64,000 nt of DNA, from positions 124,001 through 188,000 of the forward strand of contig NZ_JNAO01000008.1 of assembly GCF_000760035.1 (NCBI RefSeq), read 5' to 3'. This stretch comes from Prochlorococcus marinus str. MIT 9314. GTDB lineage: Bacteria > Cyanobacteriota > Cyanobacteriia > PCC-6307 > Cyanobiaceae. Numbering within the stretch: the stretch's first letter is position 1; each line of letters opens with the position of its first letter. Made by a program: the position numbers and the translations under genes. Shown in pieces: positions 10,582 through 20,527 of the stretch. Under the pieces are notes generated by a model. The model saw nothing but the letters and a program-made list of their open reading frames with translations, ran no database searches and was not told the origin of the DNA.

Positions 10582-11162
10582 TAATTCAATTCCTTAACTA
10601 ATACTTCTCCTTCTCTAATCAGTCTCCAATCTCCACTTTTCTTCCAAAATATGATGGTACTAGCTTTGCCACTTCTTTTTCCCCAGGGGATAGGGCCCAA
10701 AATTTTTACAGAAGGGAAATCTTTAGCAATACCTTCAACTGTAGTTGAACCTTCAAAACCTGAAATATTTGCACTTGAAGTTAACAATGGGCCTGTTTCT
10801 TGCAGGAGAGATTGAGCCATATATGAATTTGGAATCCTCAACCCAATAGTAAGATCATTGCTTGTGAGGATTGTAGTCTGCTTTTCTGATGCAGGAATAA
10901 CTGTTGTAAGAGCTCCAGGCCAATATTTTGAAGCTATTTTTTCGTAATCTTCTTTAGCAGATTCATGAACAAAATCGATTAGTTGTTTGTATTCTGATCC
11001 CATAAGAATTAAGGGTTTATCTCTATCTCTTTTTTTAAACTTATAAATAGTATTTGAAAATTTTGGCAAGCATCCAATTGCAGGTAATGTATCAGTTGGG
11101 AATATAATAGGTAAACCACTTTTAAGAGTCTTCAAGGCGGATTTGCAGTCTACTAAATTCAT
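10581..11162 (-). CDS. Threonylcarbamoyl-AMP synthase (Sua5/YciO/YrdC family)
   Basis: The 193-aa product has the YrdC fold that makes threonylcarbamoyl-AMP for the t6A modification of ANN-decoding tRNAs. Family-typical segments are IIFPTDTLPAIGC near residues 19-31, a KKRDRDKPLILM stretch near 43-54, and LLTSSANISGFEGS near 126-139, which contribute to ATP/threonine/bicarbonate binding. It is the single-domain (TsaC-like) length. It sits 23 bases downstream of prmC in the same direction; both act on the translation machinery. Confidence 0.88.
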   Translation of the reverse strand: MNLVDCKSALKTLKSGLPIIFPTDTLPAIGCLPKFSNTIYKFKKRDRDKPLILMGSEYKQLIDFVHESAKEDYEKIASKYWPGALTTVIPASEKQTTILTSNDLTIGLRIPNSYMAQSLLQETGPLLTSSANISGFEGSTTVEGIAKDFPSVKILGPIPWGKRSGKASTIIFWKKSGDWRLIREGEVLVKELN

Positions 11163-11185
11163 TTAGATTATGAACATATAATAAT

Positions 11186-12055
11186 TTATTTATATCTTCC
11201 AATGGTAAACCTACCAATACCTGAGAGATCTTTCACAATTTCTATTGATGTAAATTTATTTTTAATAAGTAGTTGTTTTACTTTTTCACCTTGATCAAAA
11301 TGGTTCTCTAAAATTAGCCAACCCTTCTCTTTTAAGAATAATGGGGCTTTTTGTATTATTTCCCTAATATGTTTTAAACCATCTTCGCCGCCTAATAAAG
11401 CAACTTTAGGTTCGAAATTCTTCACTTCTTTGGGTAATTTTTCATAAATATCTATGGGAATATATGGCGGATTTGAAATAGCAAGGTCTAATTTTCCTTT
11501 AAAACTTTCAAGAGGTGACCACCAATTTCCACAGTAAAATTTCAAATTTGATTGTTTAGAAGAATTTATAAAATTTTTATTAGCTATTTCTAATGCATCT
11601 TGCTCTATGTCAGTTGCTACTCCCTTACTCAATGGATAAGCCAACGCCAAAGCGATACTAATTGCACCTGATCCAGTTCCTAATTCAGCAAAAAATAATT
11701 TTTCTGATTTCTTTCGAAATATACTGAAGACGATATCAACTATGAGCTCTGTTTCTGGTCTGGGAATAAGTACTTTGTTTGTAACTTTTAATTTTAAGTC
11801 TCTCCAAAAAGTTATTCCACAAAGATGTTGAATTGGGCAAGATGTAAAAAGATGATCATCCCAAACAGATTCCAAAAATTCTAAATTTTTTTTTAAATGT
11901 AAATTTCCCCCAGGATTTAAACTTTTCAAGTTTAGATCGCTAGTCGATATACCGCCTATACAATCAAGTAAAACAGCAAAAGAAGGTTGATCGCCTCCTT
12001 TAGAAAGTTGTTTTTTTTTCCAAAATAAAAATTCTTTTACAGAAATGCAAAGCAT
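11186..12055 (-). CDS. prmC: Release factor glutamine methyltransferase
   Basis: The 289-aa product is a PrmC/HemK methyltransferase that modifies the glutamine of the GGQ motif in peptide release factors. The SAM-binding segment FAELGTGSGAISIALAL lies near residues 122-138. The catalytic NPPY motif is in AISNPPYIPIDIYEKL near 196-208, and PRPETE (residues 98-103) is also family-typical. The first 80 residues are the usual variable helical domain. It is followed by sua5 and preceded by psbM on the same strand. Confidence 0.93.
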   Translation of the reverse strand: MLCISVKEFLFWKKKQLSKGGDQPSFAVLLDCIGGISTSDLNLKSLNPGGNLHLKKNLEFLESVWDDHLFTSCPIQHLCGITFWRDLKLKVTNKVLIPRPETELIVDIVFSIFRKKSEKLFFAELGTGSGAISIALALAYPLSKGVATDIEQDALEIANKNFINSSKQSNLKFYCGNWWSPLESFKGKLDLAISNPPYIPIDIYEKLPKEVKNFEPKVALLGGEDGLKHIREIIQKAPLFLKEKGWLILENHFDQGEKVKQLLIKNKFTSIEIVKDLSGIGRFTIGRYK

Positions 12056-12066
12056 TTATTAAAGCA

Positions 12067-12219
12067 TTAGCGTTTTGGCCCAAGCCTACCTTTACTAGAG
12101 TCAGAGTAGAAACTTGATTTTTCTCCATCTTGTGTAGAAATAAATAAACCTATTAGGAATATTGTTGGCACCCCCACAAATAAAAGACTAGCTACGAATC
12201 CAAAGTTAGTTGTTTCCAT
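12067..12219 (-). CDS. psbM: Photosystem II subunit PsbM
   Basis: This short gene encodes a 50-aa protein beginning METTNFGFVASLLFVGVP, which matches PsbM. PsbM is a single-pass PSII subunit at the dimer interface. The membrane helix is at about residues 5-26, followed by a stromal tail that is longer than in most cyanobacteria (SSFYSDSSKGRLGPKR). It lies 11 bases upstream of the prmC start on the same strand. It is short enough to be missed by automatic gene calls. Confidence 0.93.
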   Translation of the reverse strand: METTNFGFVASLLFVGVPTIFLIGLFISTQDGEKSSFYSDSSKGRLGPKR

Positions 12220-12323
12220 TTAATTGGTAGTTCTATATTAGGTATTAAGACTATAGACGTATAAATTGGAATAAAGTGGAAAAATAAACAAATTTTATAA
12301 ACTGATTAACAGTCTTAAACAAT

Positions 12324-12686
12324 TTATCGAGGTAATTTTTTATTTTCACTAATTTTTTTTAGTTCTTCCAAATTTGAGGGGGGGGATTGTGGTTTTGTTA
12401 AAATTACGGCAGATGATTTTATCAATGTTTGACATGCAAGACGCCAATTTTCTGGTCTGTTTTTGAGTTTTTCTTCTTCAACAGATGTAAGAGGACTCAA
12501 AGAATTTTTATTTCCGCCTTCAACTGAAATAAAACATGTACTGCATTGTCCTGCACCTCCACAATTTCCTAATATGCCTTTTAATCCATAAAGCTGTAAA
12601 TTCTCTTTCATTACAAGTTCCCTTAAATTTTCACCAGGATTGCATTGAACCTCTAAATCCTCACGAATAAATCTGATAGTTGCCAT
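12324..12686 (-). CDS. 2Fe-2S ferredoxin-like protein
   Basis: The 120-aa product is a plant-type 2Fe-2S ferredoxin-like protein. The cluster ligands are visible as C-x5-C-x2-C in GNCGGAGQCSTC near residues 42-53 plus a fourth cysteine in RLACQTL near 84. It has a longer and more basic C-terminal tail than the photosynthetic ferredoxin PetF, ending in KKLPR, so it is probably a specialised paralogue. Its electron-transfer partner cannot be read from the sequence. It is divergent from psbB across about 220 bases. Confidence 0.88.
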   Translation of the reverse strand: MATIRFIREDLEVQCNPGENLRELVMKENLQLYGLKGILGNCGGAGQCSTCFISVEGGNKNSLSPLTSVEEEKLKNRPENWRLACQTLIKSSAVILTKPQSPPSNLEELKKISENKKLPR

Positions 12687-12908
12687 TTTTTTAGTTATTT
12701 TTCTTATTTTGACGTTTTACTTTGAGAATTGTGACCAAAATATTAACAGTTTTTAGCCAAAAATTCCTTATAAACTTAGTTGTGCTAATTGATTTGCCCA
12801 ATTTTTGCAAGAAAATAAATTTATTTACAAAAATCCCTCAAAGACTAAAAAACCCTTACTATCGTGATGTTTAGCTGTTTATACAGCATAGTTACTAGAA
12901 ATTAACCG

Positions 12909-14432
12909 ATGGGATTGCCTTGGTATCGAGTTCACACAGTAGTTATTAATGACCCAGGTCGACTACTTGCTGTGCATCTTATGCATACTGCATTATTAGC
13001 CGGCTGGGCCGGTTCAATGGCTCTTTATGAATTAGCCATTTTTGATCCTTCTGATGCTGTTCTCAATCCAATGTGGAGACAGGGGATGTACGTTATGCCT
13101 TTCATGGCAAGACTAGGTATCACAAGTAGTTGGAATGGATGGGATATTACGGGTGCTACTGGAGTTGATCCTGGATTCTGGAGTTTCGAAGGGGTTGCAG
13201 CAGCTCACATAGTATTTAGTGGTCTATTGATGTTGGCCTCTATTTGGCACTGGACCTACTGGGACTTAGATTTATGGGAAGATTCAAGAACTGGTGAGCC
13301 TGCTCTTGATTTACCAAGAATTTTCGGAATTCACCTTCTTCTTGCAGGACTAACCTGTTTTGGTTTTGGAGCTTTTCATTGCGCAAATGTGGGGATTTGG
13401 GTTTCTGACCCTTATGGGTTAACTGGTCATGTAGAGCCTGTAGCGCCCTCATGGGGAGTCGAAGGGTTTAACCCTTTCAATCCAGGAGGTATTGTAGCGA
13501 ATCACATTGCGGCGGGACTTATGGGTATTATTGGAGGTATTTTTCATATCACCAATAGACCTGGAGAAAGACTTTATAGAGCACTAAAACTTGGAAGTCT
13601 TGAAGGAGTCTTAGCAAGCGCTCTAGCAGCTGTATTATTTATATCTTTCGTTGTTGCCGGAACAATGTGGTACGGTTCAGCGACAACCCCAGTAGAGCTT
13701 TTTGGTCCTACCAGATATCAATGGGATTCAGGCTATTTCAAAACTGAAATCAATAGAAGAGTTCAAGCAGCTATAGACAATGGTGCCACTAAATCAGAGG
13801 CATATGCATCGATCCCAGAAAAACTAGCCTTCTACGATTATGTTGGCAATAGTCCAGCTAAAGGAGGACTATTTAGAGTTGGAGCTCTTGTAAATGGTGA
13901 TGGATTACCAACTGGTTGGCAAGGTCACATTGCATTTCAAGATAAGGAAGGTAATGAATTAGAAGTTAGAAGAATACCTAATTTCTTTGAAAACTTCCCT
14001 GTCATTCTTGAAGACAAAGAAGGTAATGTAAGGGCAGATATTCCATTTAGGAGAGCTGAAGCAAAGTATTCATTTGAACAGACTGGTATCACTGCAACTA
14101 TCTATGGAGGAGATCTAGATGGACAAACATTTACAGATCCTGCAGTTGTTAAAAGATTAGCTAGAAAGGCTCAACTTGGAGAAGCATTCAAGTTTGACAG
14201 AGAGACATATAAATCTGACGGTGTATTCCGAAGCTCACCGAGGGCATGGTTTACATATGCACATTTATGTTTCGGATTGCTATTCTTGTTTGGCCACTGG
14301 TGGCATGCTTCAAGAACTCTTTACAGAAATTCCTTTGCTGGTATTGATGCTGAGATTGGAGACCAAGTTGAATTTGGTTTATTCAAGAAACTTGGTGACG
14401 AAACCACAAGAAGAATCCCAGGAAGGGTTTAA
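12909..14432 (+). CDS. psbB: Photosystem II CP47 chlorophyll apoprotein
   Basis: The 507-aa product is CP47, the core antenna protein of photosystem II. It begins [17 protein letters not shown], as in all cyanobacteria. Six membrane helices carry the chlorophyll-binding histidines, for example in [24 protein letters not shown] and [17 protein letters not shown]. The large lumenal loop occupies about residues 255-440. The length is normal. The gene is followed 23 bases later by psbT. Confidence 0.98.
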   Translation: MGLPWYRVHTVVINDPGRLLAVHLMHTALLAGWAGSMALYELAIFDPSDAVLNPMWRQGMYVMPFMARLGITSSWNGWDITGATGVDPGFWSFEGVAAAHIVFSGLLMLASIWHWTYWDLDLWEDSRTGEPALDLPRIFGIHLLLAGLTCFGFGAFHCANVGIWVSDPYGLTGHVEPVAPSWGVEGFNPFNPGGIVANHIAAGLMGIIGGIFHITNRPGERLYRALKLGSLEGVLASALAAVLFISFVVAGTMWYGSATTPVELFGPTRYQWDSGYFKTEINRRVQAAIDNGATKSEAYASIPEKLAFYDYVGNSPAKGGLFRVGALVNGDGLPTGWQGHIAFQDKEGNELEVRRIPNFFENFPVILEDKEGNVRADIPFRRAEAKYSFEQTGITATIYGGDLDGQTFTDPAVVKRLARKAQLGEAFKFDRETYKSDGVFRSSPRAWFTYAHLCFGLLFLFGHWWHASRTLYRNSFAGIDAEIGDQVEFGLFKKLGDETTRRIPGRV

Positions 14433-14455
14433 ACTAAACTTATTTACTTAATCTT

Positions 14456-14554
14456 ATGGAAGCTTTTGCTTACGTTCTTATCCTAACTCTCGCAGTTGTT
14501 ACATTATTCTTTGCTGTCGCTTTTAGAGATCCACCTAAATTCGATAGAAAATGA
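14456..14554 (+). CDS. psbT: Photosystem II subunit PsbT
   Basis: The 32-aa product begins [19 protein letters not shown] and ends DPPKFDRK, a full-length PsbT. It is a single-pass PSII subunit near the dimer interface. It lies 23 bases downstream of psbB, the conserved psbB-psbT order of cyanobacteria and plastids, and is followed by a strong terminator, so the two form one operon. Confidence 0.95.
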   Translation: MEAFAYVLILTLAVVTLFFAVAFRDPPKFDRK

Positions 14555-14560
14555 ACTTTT

Positions 14561-14590
14561 AAAAAACCTCTTTACTAAGAGGTTTTTTTT
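14561..14590 (+). terminator. Rho-independent terminator of psbB-psbT
   Basis: A perfect hairpin AACCTCTT-TACT-AAGAGGTT, extended by A/T pairs on both sides, is followed by a run of about ten T. It starts 7 bases after the psbT stop codon. Confidence 0.92.
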
Positions 14591-14652
14591 TTACTTTCCA
14601 TAATTAAAGTATTACTCTACTATTAGGGTTAAAGTGTAACTTATTTCACCAC

Positions 14653-15132
14653 ATGCAGTGTCCAACCTGTCAAAACACAGATAGCAGAGTTTTGGAATCA
14701 AGATCTGCTGATAGTGGTAAAAGTGTTCGAAGAAGAAGAGAGTGCTTAAATTGCAGCTTTAGATTTACAACTTATGAAAGAGTTGAATCAATGCCAGTTT
14801 CAATTATAAAGAAAGACGGTAGCAGAGAACTGTTTGATAAACAAAAATTATTTACTGGTATATCAAGAGCTTGTGAAAAGACTAACTTCAGTAGTGAAGC
14901 AATTATTAATTTCGTAGATGGAATTGAATCACAAATAGTTCAAGACTCTAATAAAGATATTAAATCCTCAAAAATCGGAGAATTAATACTTAAAAATCTT
15001 AGGAAAGAAAACGAAGTTGCCTATATAAGGTACGCCTCGGTTTACAGAAAATTTAATGGGGTCAAAGATTTTATTTCTACTCTTGAGTCTCTCAAAGGAA
15101 ATTCAAAAAACCAATTAGCTTCAATTTCATAA
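14653..15132 (+). CDS. nrdR: Transcriptional repressor NrdR
   Basis: The 159-aa product is NrdR, the regulator of ribonucleotide reductase genes. The N-terminal zinc ribbon has cysteines at residues 3 and 6 (MQCPTC) and the second pair in ECLNCSFRF near 31-34. The ATP-cone domain follows at about residues 47-137. The length is standard. It stands between psbT and rpsA. No ribonucleotide reductase gene is in this window, so its targets lie elsewhere. Confidence 0.95.
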   Translation: MQCPTCQNTDSRVLESRSADSGKSVRRRRECLNCSFRFTTYERVESMPVSIIKKDGSRELFDKQKLFTGISRACEKTNFSSEAIINFVDGIESQIVQDSNKDIKSSKIGELILKNLRKENEVAYIRYASVYRKFNGVKDFISTLESLKGNSKNQLASIS

Positions 15133-15241
15133 AATACAGCATCTTAAAGTGTAGAATACATATCACAAATGTTCTTTGCTATTAGTTTGCAGGCTTGTAG
15201 CATTCCTTTCTAACTACCTAAGGTAGTCTGCGATACAAAAA

Positions 15242-16333
15242 ATGAACGAAAATTCTTCTCAAACCATTAAAGAACTTTCTGAAGATCAAGAAATTAAAAA
15301 TTCATCTGAATTAGGCAAAGATTCAGAATCCCAAAATGAGGTAGATTTATCATTTGAGAATACCGATATCCCTTCAGCAGACTCTTCCTCGAGCAGAACA
15401 AATACCGATTTTGAAAATGCAGGATTCACGCAAGAAGAATTTGCATCACTTTTAGGTAAGTATGACTATAACTTTAAGCCTGGCGATCTAGTTAAAGGTA
15501 CCGTTTTTGCTCTAGAGCCTAAAGGAGCCATGATAGATATAGGGGCAAAAACAGCTGCTTTTATGCCTGTCCAGGAAGTTTCAATAAATAGAGTTGAAGG
15601 ACTTAATGATGTTTTACAACCTTCAGAAAGTAGAGAATTTTTTATAATGAGTGAGGAAAATGAAGATGGCCAATTAGCCCTCTCCATTAGAAGAATTGAG
15701 TATCAGAGAGCATGGGAAAGGGTTAGACAACTCCAAAAAGAAGATGCAACTATATATTCTGAAGTTTTTGCAACAAACAGAGGTGGAGCTCTTGTAAGAG
15801 TAGAGGGCTTGAGAGGTTTTATCCCTGGCTCTCATATAAGTGCTCGAAAAATTAAAGATGACTTAGAAGGCGAATATTTACCTTTAAAATTTCTTGAAGT
15901 TGATGAAGAGAGAAATAGATTAGTACTAAGTCATAGAAGAGCTTTGGTTGAGAAAAAAATGAACCGACTTGAGGTAGGAGAAGTTGTTGTTGGTTCTGTA
16001 AAAGGTATTAAACCTTATGGAGCCTTTATTGATATTGGTGGAGTTAGTGGTCTATTGCACATTTCTGAAATTAGTCATGAACATATTGAGACTCCTCATA
16101 ATGTTTTAAATGTGAATGACCAAATGAAAGTTATGATAATTGACCTTGATTCAGAAAGAGGACGAATTTCATTATCTACTAAAGCACTTGAACCCGAACC
16201 AGGAGATATGCTAACTGACCCTCAAAAAGTTTTTAGTAAAGCTGAAGAAATGGCTGCTAAATATAAACAAATGTTATTTGAACAAACTGACGAGAACGAA
16301 GAGATTCCCTCAGCTTCAGCTGAATCAGTATAA
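15242..16333 (+). CDS. rpsA: 30S ribosomal protein S1 homologue
   Basis: The 363-aa product has three S1 RNA-binding repeats, at about residues 77-150 (PGDLVKGTVFALEPKGAMID), 165-230, and 246-315 (VVVGSVKGIKPYGAFIDIGG). This is the short, three-repeat S1 of cyanobacteria, which helps mRNA bind to the 30S subunit. The N-terminal 60 residues are acidic and serine-rich. Cyanobacteria usually have two or more S1 homologues; the third repeat and length fit the main one. Confidence 0.92.
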   Translation: MNENSSQTIKELSEDQEIKNSSELGKDSESQNEVDLSFENTDIPSADSSSSRTNTDFENAGFTQEEFASLLGKYDYNFKPGDLVKGTVFALEPKGAMIDIGAKTAAFMPVQEVSINRVEGLNDVLQPSESREFFIMSEENEDGQLALSIRRIEYQRAWERVRQLQKEDATIYSEVFATNRGGALVRVEGLRGFIPGSHISARKIKDDLEGEYLPLKFLEVDEERNRLVLSHRRALVEKKMNRLEVGEVVVGSVKGIKPYGAFIDIGGVSGLLHISEISHEHIETPHNVLNVNDQMKVMIIDLDSERGRISLSTKALEPEPGDMLTDPQKVFSKAEEMAAKYKQMLFEQTDENEEIPSASAESV

Positions 16334-16470
16334 CTTCACTTAATTTATTTTGTGCACGAATATCAGAACTTAAGCCTCATTATTCTTATACAAGTATTTT
16401 TAATTAACAATAATTGATTTGTAACGATAATCTAATTTAGGATATTTCCTAATTCTAATATTATTTGTAA

Positions 16471-17712
16471 ATGAGTGATTTCATTTTTACTTCAGAATCC
16501 GTAACTGAAGGTCATCCTGACAAAATATGTGATCAAATTAGTGACGCTGTTTTAGACGCTTTATTGACAGAAGATCCAGAAAGCAGAGTTGCATGCGAAA
16601 CAGTTGTTAATACGGGTCTTTGTTTACTTACTGGAGAAATAACTTCAAAAGCAAAAGTCGATTATATAAAACTTGTAAGAAATGTAATTAAAGAAATTGG
16701 ATATGAGGGCTATAGAGCAGGTGGTTTTGACGCAAATAGTTGTGCGGTTTTAGTAGCACTTGACGAGCAATCACCAGATATTTCTCAAGGAGTAAACGAA
16801 GCAGATGATGATAACGATGATTTGGAAGAAAATACAGGTGCTGGCGACCAAGGCATAATGTTCGGCTATGCATGCGATGAGACGCCTGAATTAATGCCCT
16901 TACCCATCAGCTTGGCTCATAGATTAGCCATTCAACTCTCAAAGGTAAGGCACGAAAACGTACTTAATTATCTACTCCCTGATGGTAAAACTCAAGTAAG
17001 TATTGATTATAAAAATGGAGTACCACTATCGATTAATACCATTTTAATTTCAACTCAACATAATCCTGAGATAGATGGCATGACAAATGAAGAAGAAATT
17101 CGTCAAAGAATAAAAGAAGATTTATGGAAGAATGTTGTAATTCCTGCTACTGAAGATTTAGAAATCAAACCAAACATTCATACAACAAGATTTCTAGTAA
17201 ATCCCACGGGCAAATTTGTCGTAGGGGGGCCTCAAGGAGATGCCGGACTTACTGGAAGAAAAATTATAGTAGATACTTATGGGGGTTACGCAAGACACGG
17301 AGGAGGGGCATTTTCGGGTAAAGATCCCACAAAAGTGGATAGATCAGCTGCTTATGCAGCACGTTATGTAGCTAAAAGTATAGTTAAGGCAAAATTAGCA
17401 AAAAAGGCAGAAGTACAATTAAGTTATGCAATCGGAGTTGCAAAACCGATTTCCATTCTTGTTGAAACTTTTGATACTGGCGTTATTTCACAAGCTAATT
17501 TGACTGAGCTCATTAATAAGTACTTTGATTTAAGACCAGCAGCAATTATAAAAGAATTTGATCTAAGAAATCTACCAAAAAAAATGGGTGGTACATTTTT
17601 CAGAAAGACTGCATCCTATGGACATTTTGGCAGAAGAGATCTAGTTCTCCCTTGGGAAAAGGTAGAAGAAAAAGCAGCCCAATTAGCGGAGGCCTCCAAA
17701 GTATTTTTATAA
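16471..17712 (+). CDS. metK: S-adenosylmethionine synthetase
   Basis: The 413-aa product makes S-adenosylmethionine from methionine and ATP. Family signatures are complete: [20 protein letters not shown] near residues 11-30, [12 protein letters not shown] near 122-133, and [19 protein letters not shown] near 275-293. The length is slightly above the bacterial norm (about 385-400). It is followed 13 bases later by the FGGY kinase gene, so the two may be co-transcribed. The 137-base upstream region was checked for an obvious SAM riboswitch; none was recognised. Confidence 0.98.
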   Translation: MSDFIFTSESVTEGHPDKICDQISDAVLDALLTEDPESRVACETVVNTGLCLLTGEITSKAKVDYIKLVRNVIKEIGYEGYRAGGFDANSCAVLVALDEQSPDISQGVNEADDDNDDLEENTGAGDQGIMFGYACDETPELMPLPISLAHRLAIQLSKVRHENVLNYLLPDGKTQVSIDYKNGVPLSINTILISTQHNPEIDGMTNEEEIRQRIKEDLWKNVVIPATEDLEIKPNIHTTRFLVNPTGKFVVGGPQGDAGLTGRKIIVDTYGGYARHGGGAFSGKDPTKVDRSAAYAARYVAKSIVKAKLAKKAEVQLSYAIGVAKPISILVETFDTGVISQANLTELINKYFDLRPAAIIKEFDLRNLPKKMGGTFFRKTASYGHFGRRDLVLPWEKVEEKAAQLAEASKVFL

Positions 17713-17725
17713 AAATATTAATTCT

Positions 17726-18955
17726 ATGCCTGATAATTTTTATGGGGGATTAGATTTTGGAACTAGTGGCGCAAGAATATCTATAATAAATATTCATAAA
17801 GAATTGATATATTCAAATTCAGTTCCTTATTTATGTAGCTTTAAAAATCCAAATTCTTGGATCAATTCTTGTGAAAAACTCTTAGGGTGTTTACCTATTG
17901 AGGTAAAAAGTAACCTTCAAAAATTGGCTATATCTGGCACATCAGGAACTTTAACAGCATCAACTTTACGAGGAGAGTCAATAGGAGAAGCAATATCTTA
18001 TGACCAAGCATGTAATGAACATAAGATCCTTCTTGAATCATTAACTTCTGGAGAAGATCATCTGCGAACTCCATACAGTAGTCTTGCTAAAGCATTAAAA
18101 CTAATAGATAAATATGGGACAAATATACTTTTACGACATCAATCTGATTGGATCACTGGTTGGTTTTTAAAAGATTGGACTTATGGAGAAGAAGGTAATA
18201 ATCTAAAACTTGGTTGGGATCTAAAAAAAGAATCATGGCCAAAAAGCTATCTCAATACTTCATGGGGAAAATGCCTGCCTCAAATAATAAAAAGTGGGAA
18301 AATTATTGGACAAGTGAACTTTGATTTAGCAGAGAGATTTAACTTGAATAAGAAATTAATATTAATCTCAGGCACTACTGACTCTAATGCAAGTGTAATA
18401 GCTGCAGGTTTAGGGAAAGAAGATGGTCTCACAGTTTTAGGAACAACTATTGTAGTTAAGAAAATTATTGATAATCCTATAAAAAAACAAGGAATTACAA
18501 ACCATAGAGTAAACGGCAATTGGATATGCGGAGGGGCATCAAACGCAGGCTGTGGTATATTGTCTAAGTTTTTCTCTGATTTAGAAATAAAAGAGCTCAG
18601 TCGACAAATAAATCCATCAAAAAACACTTCTTTAAATCTTTTACCTCTTAATAGCAAAGGAGAAAGATTTCCTGTTAATGATTCTAATTTAAAGCCGATA
18701 CTTGGTCCAAGGCCAGTAAGCGACTCACTTTATTTACATGCATTATTCGAGGGTCTAGCTAACATCGAACTAAAAGGATGGGAAAAGCTAGGCGAACTAA
18801 CAGGTTCACTTCCAAAAAAAATTATAACTATTGGTGGAGGTTCAAAAAACCCTCAGTGGAGAAAAATAAGAGAAAATATAATCAATATACCAATAGTTTC
18901 ATGTAAAAAAACCACTTCATTTGGTACAGCCTTGTTAGCGATGAACGCAAAATAA
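17726..18955 (+). CDS. FGGY-family carbohydrate kinase
   Basis: The 409-aa product belongs to the FGGY sugar kinase family. The N-terminal phosphate-binding segment GLDFGTSGARISI lies near residues 8-20. A second ATP-site segment, ISGTTDSNASVIAAGLG, is near 214-230, and a third, ITIGGGSKNPQWRKIREN, is near 369-386. At 409 aa it is shorter than bacterial xylulokinases (about 480-500), as in related cyanobacterial and plant proteins. The substrate could be a pentulose such as ribulose or xylulose; the sequence does not settle it. It lies directly downstream of metK. Confidence 0.82.
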   Translation: MPDNFYGGLDFGTSGARISIINIHKELIYSNSVPYLCSFKNPNSWINSCEKLLGCLPIEVKSNLQKLAISGTSGTLTASTLRGESIGEAISYDQACNEHKILLESLTSGEDHLRTPYSSLAKALKLIDKYGTNILLRHQSDWITGWFLKDWTYGEEGNNLKLGWDLKKESWPKSYLNTSWGKCLPQIIKSGKIIGQVNFDLAERFNLNKKLILISGTTDSNASVIAAGLGKEDGLTVLGTTIVVKKIIDNPIKKQGITNHRVNGNWICGGASNAGCGILSKFFSDLEIKELSRQINPSKNTSLNLLPLNSKGERFPVNDSNLKPILGPRPVSDSLYLHALFEGLANIELKGWEKLGELTGSLPKKIITIGGGSKNPQWRKIRENIINIPIVSCKKTTSFGTALLAMNAK

Positions 18956-19047
18956 AAGTTTTTTTTAGATATTTGATGAAGATATAAAATTTTTAATTAA
19001 AAGGGTTTCACAAACTACACATCTTAATTTAAAGTATATAGGTTAGA

Positions 19048-19120
19048 GCCGGGATAGCTCAGTTGGTAGAGCAGGCGACTGAAAATCGCCGTGTCCCCAG
19101 TTCAAATCTGGGTCCTGGCA
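19048..19120 (+). tRNA. tRNA-Phe (anticodon GAA)
   Basis: This 73-base gene starts GCCGGGATAGCTCAG and closes with GTCCTGGC plus A. The anticodon arm is GCGAC-TGAAAAT-CGCC-like with anticodon GAA. The T-arm is AGTTCAAATCT. A TATATA at 19035-19040 may be the -10 box, which would put the transcript start almost at the mature 5' end. CCA is not encoded. Confidence 0.96.
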
Positions 19121-19125
19121 CCTTT

Positions 19126-19157
19126 AAAACCTCTTCTATGAAGGGGTTTTATATTTT
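19126..19157 (+). terminator. Terminator after tRNA-Phe
   Basis: The stem AAAACCTCTT / AAGGGGTTTT (one G-U pair) with a CTATG loop lies 6 bases after tRNA-Phe and is followed by ATATTTT. The T-run is short, so the call rests mainly on the stem and position. Confidence 0.75.
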
Positions 19158-19208
19158 CTAAAGTAGTAGAAACTTACTTTTTATTTTGTTTCTAGAATTT
19201 AAAATTTG

Positions 19209-19628
19209 TTAGTTTTCTACTCTGCAGACTTGACCAATAACACCCAAAATCAATTCATCACCATTTGGATCTTGCCAATCAGCTAAATCATTAAAATTAC
19301 TATTTACTTCATCAATAGTGACATCAACGTCTCTAAATGATTTTTCAAAACAATTTATATCCATTGTATAGAGAATATCCTTAGTAATATCACTTTTTGT
19401 TTTAGGAATATATTTACTCAATACTCTCACAGAACCATCCTCATTCCTTTTAATACTTTGCCTATCCCACAACTGTTCTCCATATTCACTCTTAGGGACT
19501 CCAACCCATTCATGAGGCAAAGCATTTGCTTGTTTTATAAAAATACAAATGGAAACGATTATTGACAGAACTAGGCCAATGCTATTGCTAATAAATATTG
19601 AACTAACTTTATTCTTAGAATCAACCAT
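19209..19628 (-). CDS. Exported hypothetical protein, 139 aa
   Basis: I do not recognise this product firmly. Residues 9-35 form a hydrophobic export segment ending in QANALPHEW, with a plausible signal-peptidase site after NAL. The mature part of about 100 residues is polar, with two cysteines (NCFEKS and GQVCRVEN) that could form a disulfide in the periplasm. The pattern LWDRQSIKRNEDGSVRVLSKY followed by an isolated DINC is faintly like small surface-adhesin-E-type proteins; that is a guess from pattern, not a match. It stands alone between tRNA-Phe and the TVP38 protein, and is transcribed opposite to both. Confidence 0.7.
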   Translation of the reverse strand: MVDSKNKVSSIFISNSIGLVLSIIVSICIFIKQANALPHEWVGVPKSEYGEQLWDRQSIKRNEDGSVRVLSKYIPKTKSDITKDILYTMDINCFEKSFRDVDVTIDEVNSNFNDLADWQDPNGDELILGVIGQVCRVEN

Positions 19629-19775
19629 GAATACTTGTTAAATACAAAAATCTTTTATCTAGAGTAAATATAAGATTAAAAATTTGTAAAAATTTTTATT
19701 GATTAGTATTTCCATTATAGATAGAATCAAATATTAAACTCAAAAATTACTTCCAATAAGTTAATTAGAAAGATA

Positions 19776-20411
19776 ATGAATAAAATACAAAAATTTCTCT
19801 CAGTAGTTTTTTTTATAGCAATATTCGTTGTATTGATTTACTTAATCCAAAATTATGGGATTGAACCTCTGAGAAACAAAATAGAAAGTATGGGAATTTG
19901 GGCACCTTTTGGAATATTCATACTTAGAGGAGTAAGTATTATTTTACCCGCTCTTCCAAGTTCAGCTTATTCTCTGCTAGCTGGTTCATTACTAGGATTT
20001 CAAAAAGGTTACATCACAATAATCTTTTCTGATATTGTTTTTTGCCAAGCTGCTTTCTTTATTGCAAGAAATTTTGGTCGAGTTCCTGTACGTAATTTAG
20101 TAGGCCCGAAAGCAATGAAAAAGATTGAAAGTTTTAATCAAAACCAGCTAGAAGAAAATTTCTTTCTTATGACTGGTTTACTAATGACTGGCCTTTTTGA
20201 TTTTCTAAGCTACGCAATTGGTATTGGAGGAACTCGCTGGAAAATATTTACTCCTGCATTATTAATAAGTCTTCTAATCAGTGACTCTATACTTGTCGCA
20301 GTAGGAGCTGGAGTTAGTCAGGGAGCAGGATTATTTCTTGGGATTGCTCTATTGGGAATGTTTGCTTTAGCGACTATTTCAGGATTGGCAAAAAATAAAA
20401 TGCCTAAATAA
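19776..20411 (+). CDS. TVP38/TMEM64-family membrane protein
   Basis: The 211-aa product has five or six hydrophobic segments and the typical central region FILRGVSIILPALPSSAYSL followed by AGSLLGFQKGYI, near residues 49-84. These match the TVP38/TMEM64 (VTT domain, DedA-related) family of integral membrane proteins. Proposed roles are in lipid scrambling or membrane homeostasis; the substrate in cyanobacteria is not known. No partner genes are adjacent. Confidence 0.82.
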   Translation: MNKIQKFLSVVFFIAIFVVLIYLIQNYGIEPLRNKIESMGIWAPFGIFILRGVSIILPALPSSAYSLLAGSLLGFQKGYITIIFSDIVFCQAAFFIARNFGRVPVRNLVGPKAMKKIESFNQNQLEENFFLMTGLLMTGLFDFLSYAIGIGGTRWKIFTPALLISLLISDSILVAVGAGVSQGAGLFLGIALLGMFALATISGLAKNKMPK

Positions 20412-20527
20412 CAAAACAGTTGATAATTTTGCAATCAAGAAGAAAGATATGACATTTTCGCAAACAATAACTATATAAATAATGATTCATGCAAGAATAG
20501 AAATCGATTAATTTTTAAAGTTATTAG

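Noticed and set aside
16334-16470. Possible SAM riboswitch upstream of metK
   Set aside because: No conserved SAM-riboswitch helices or core sequence could be recognised in the 137 bases.
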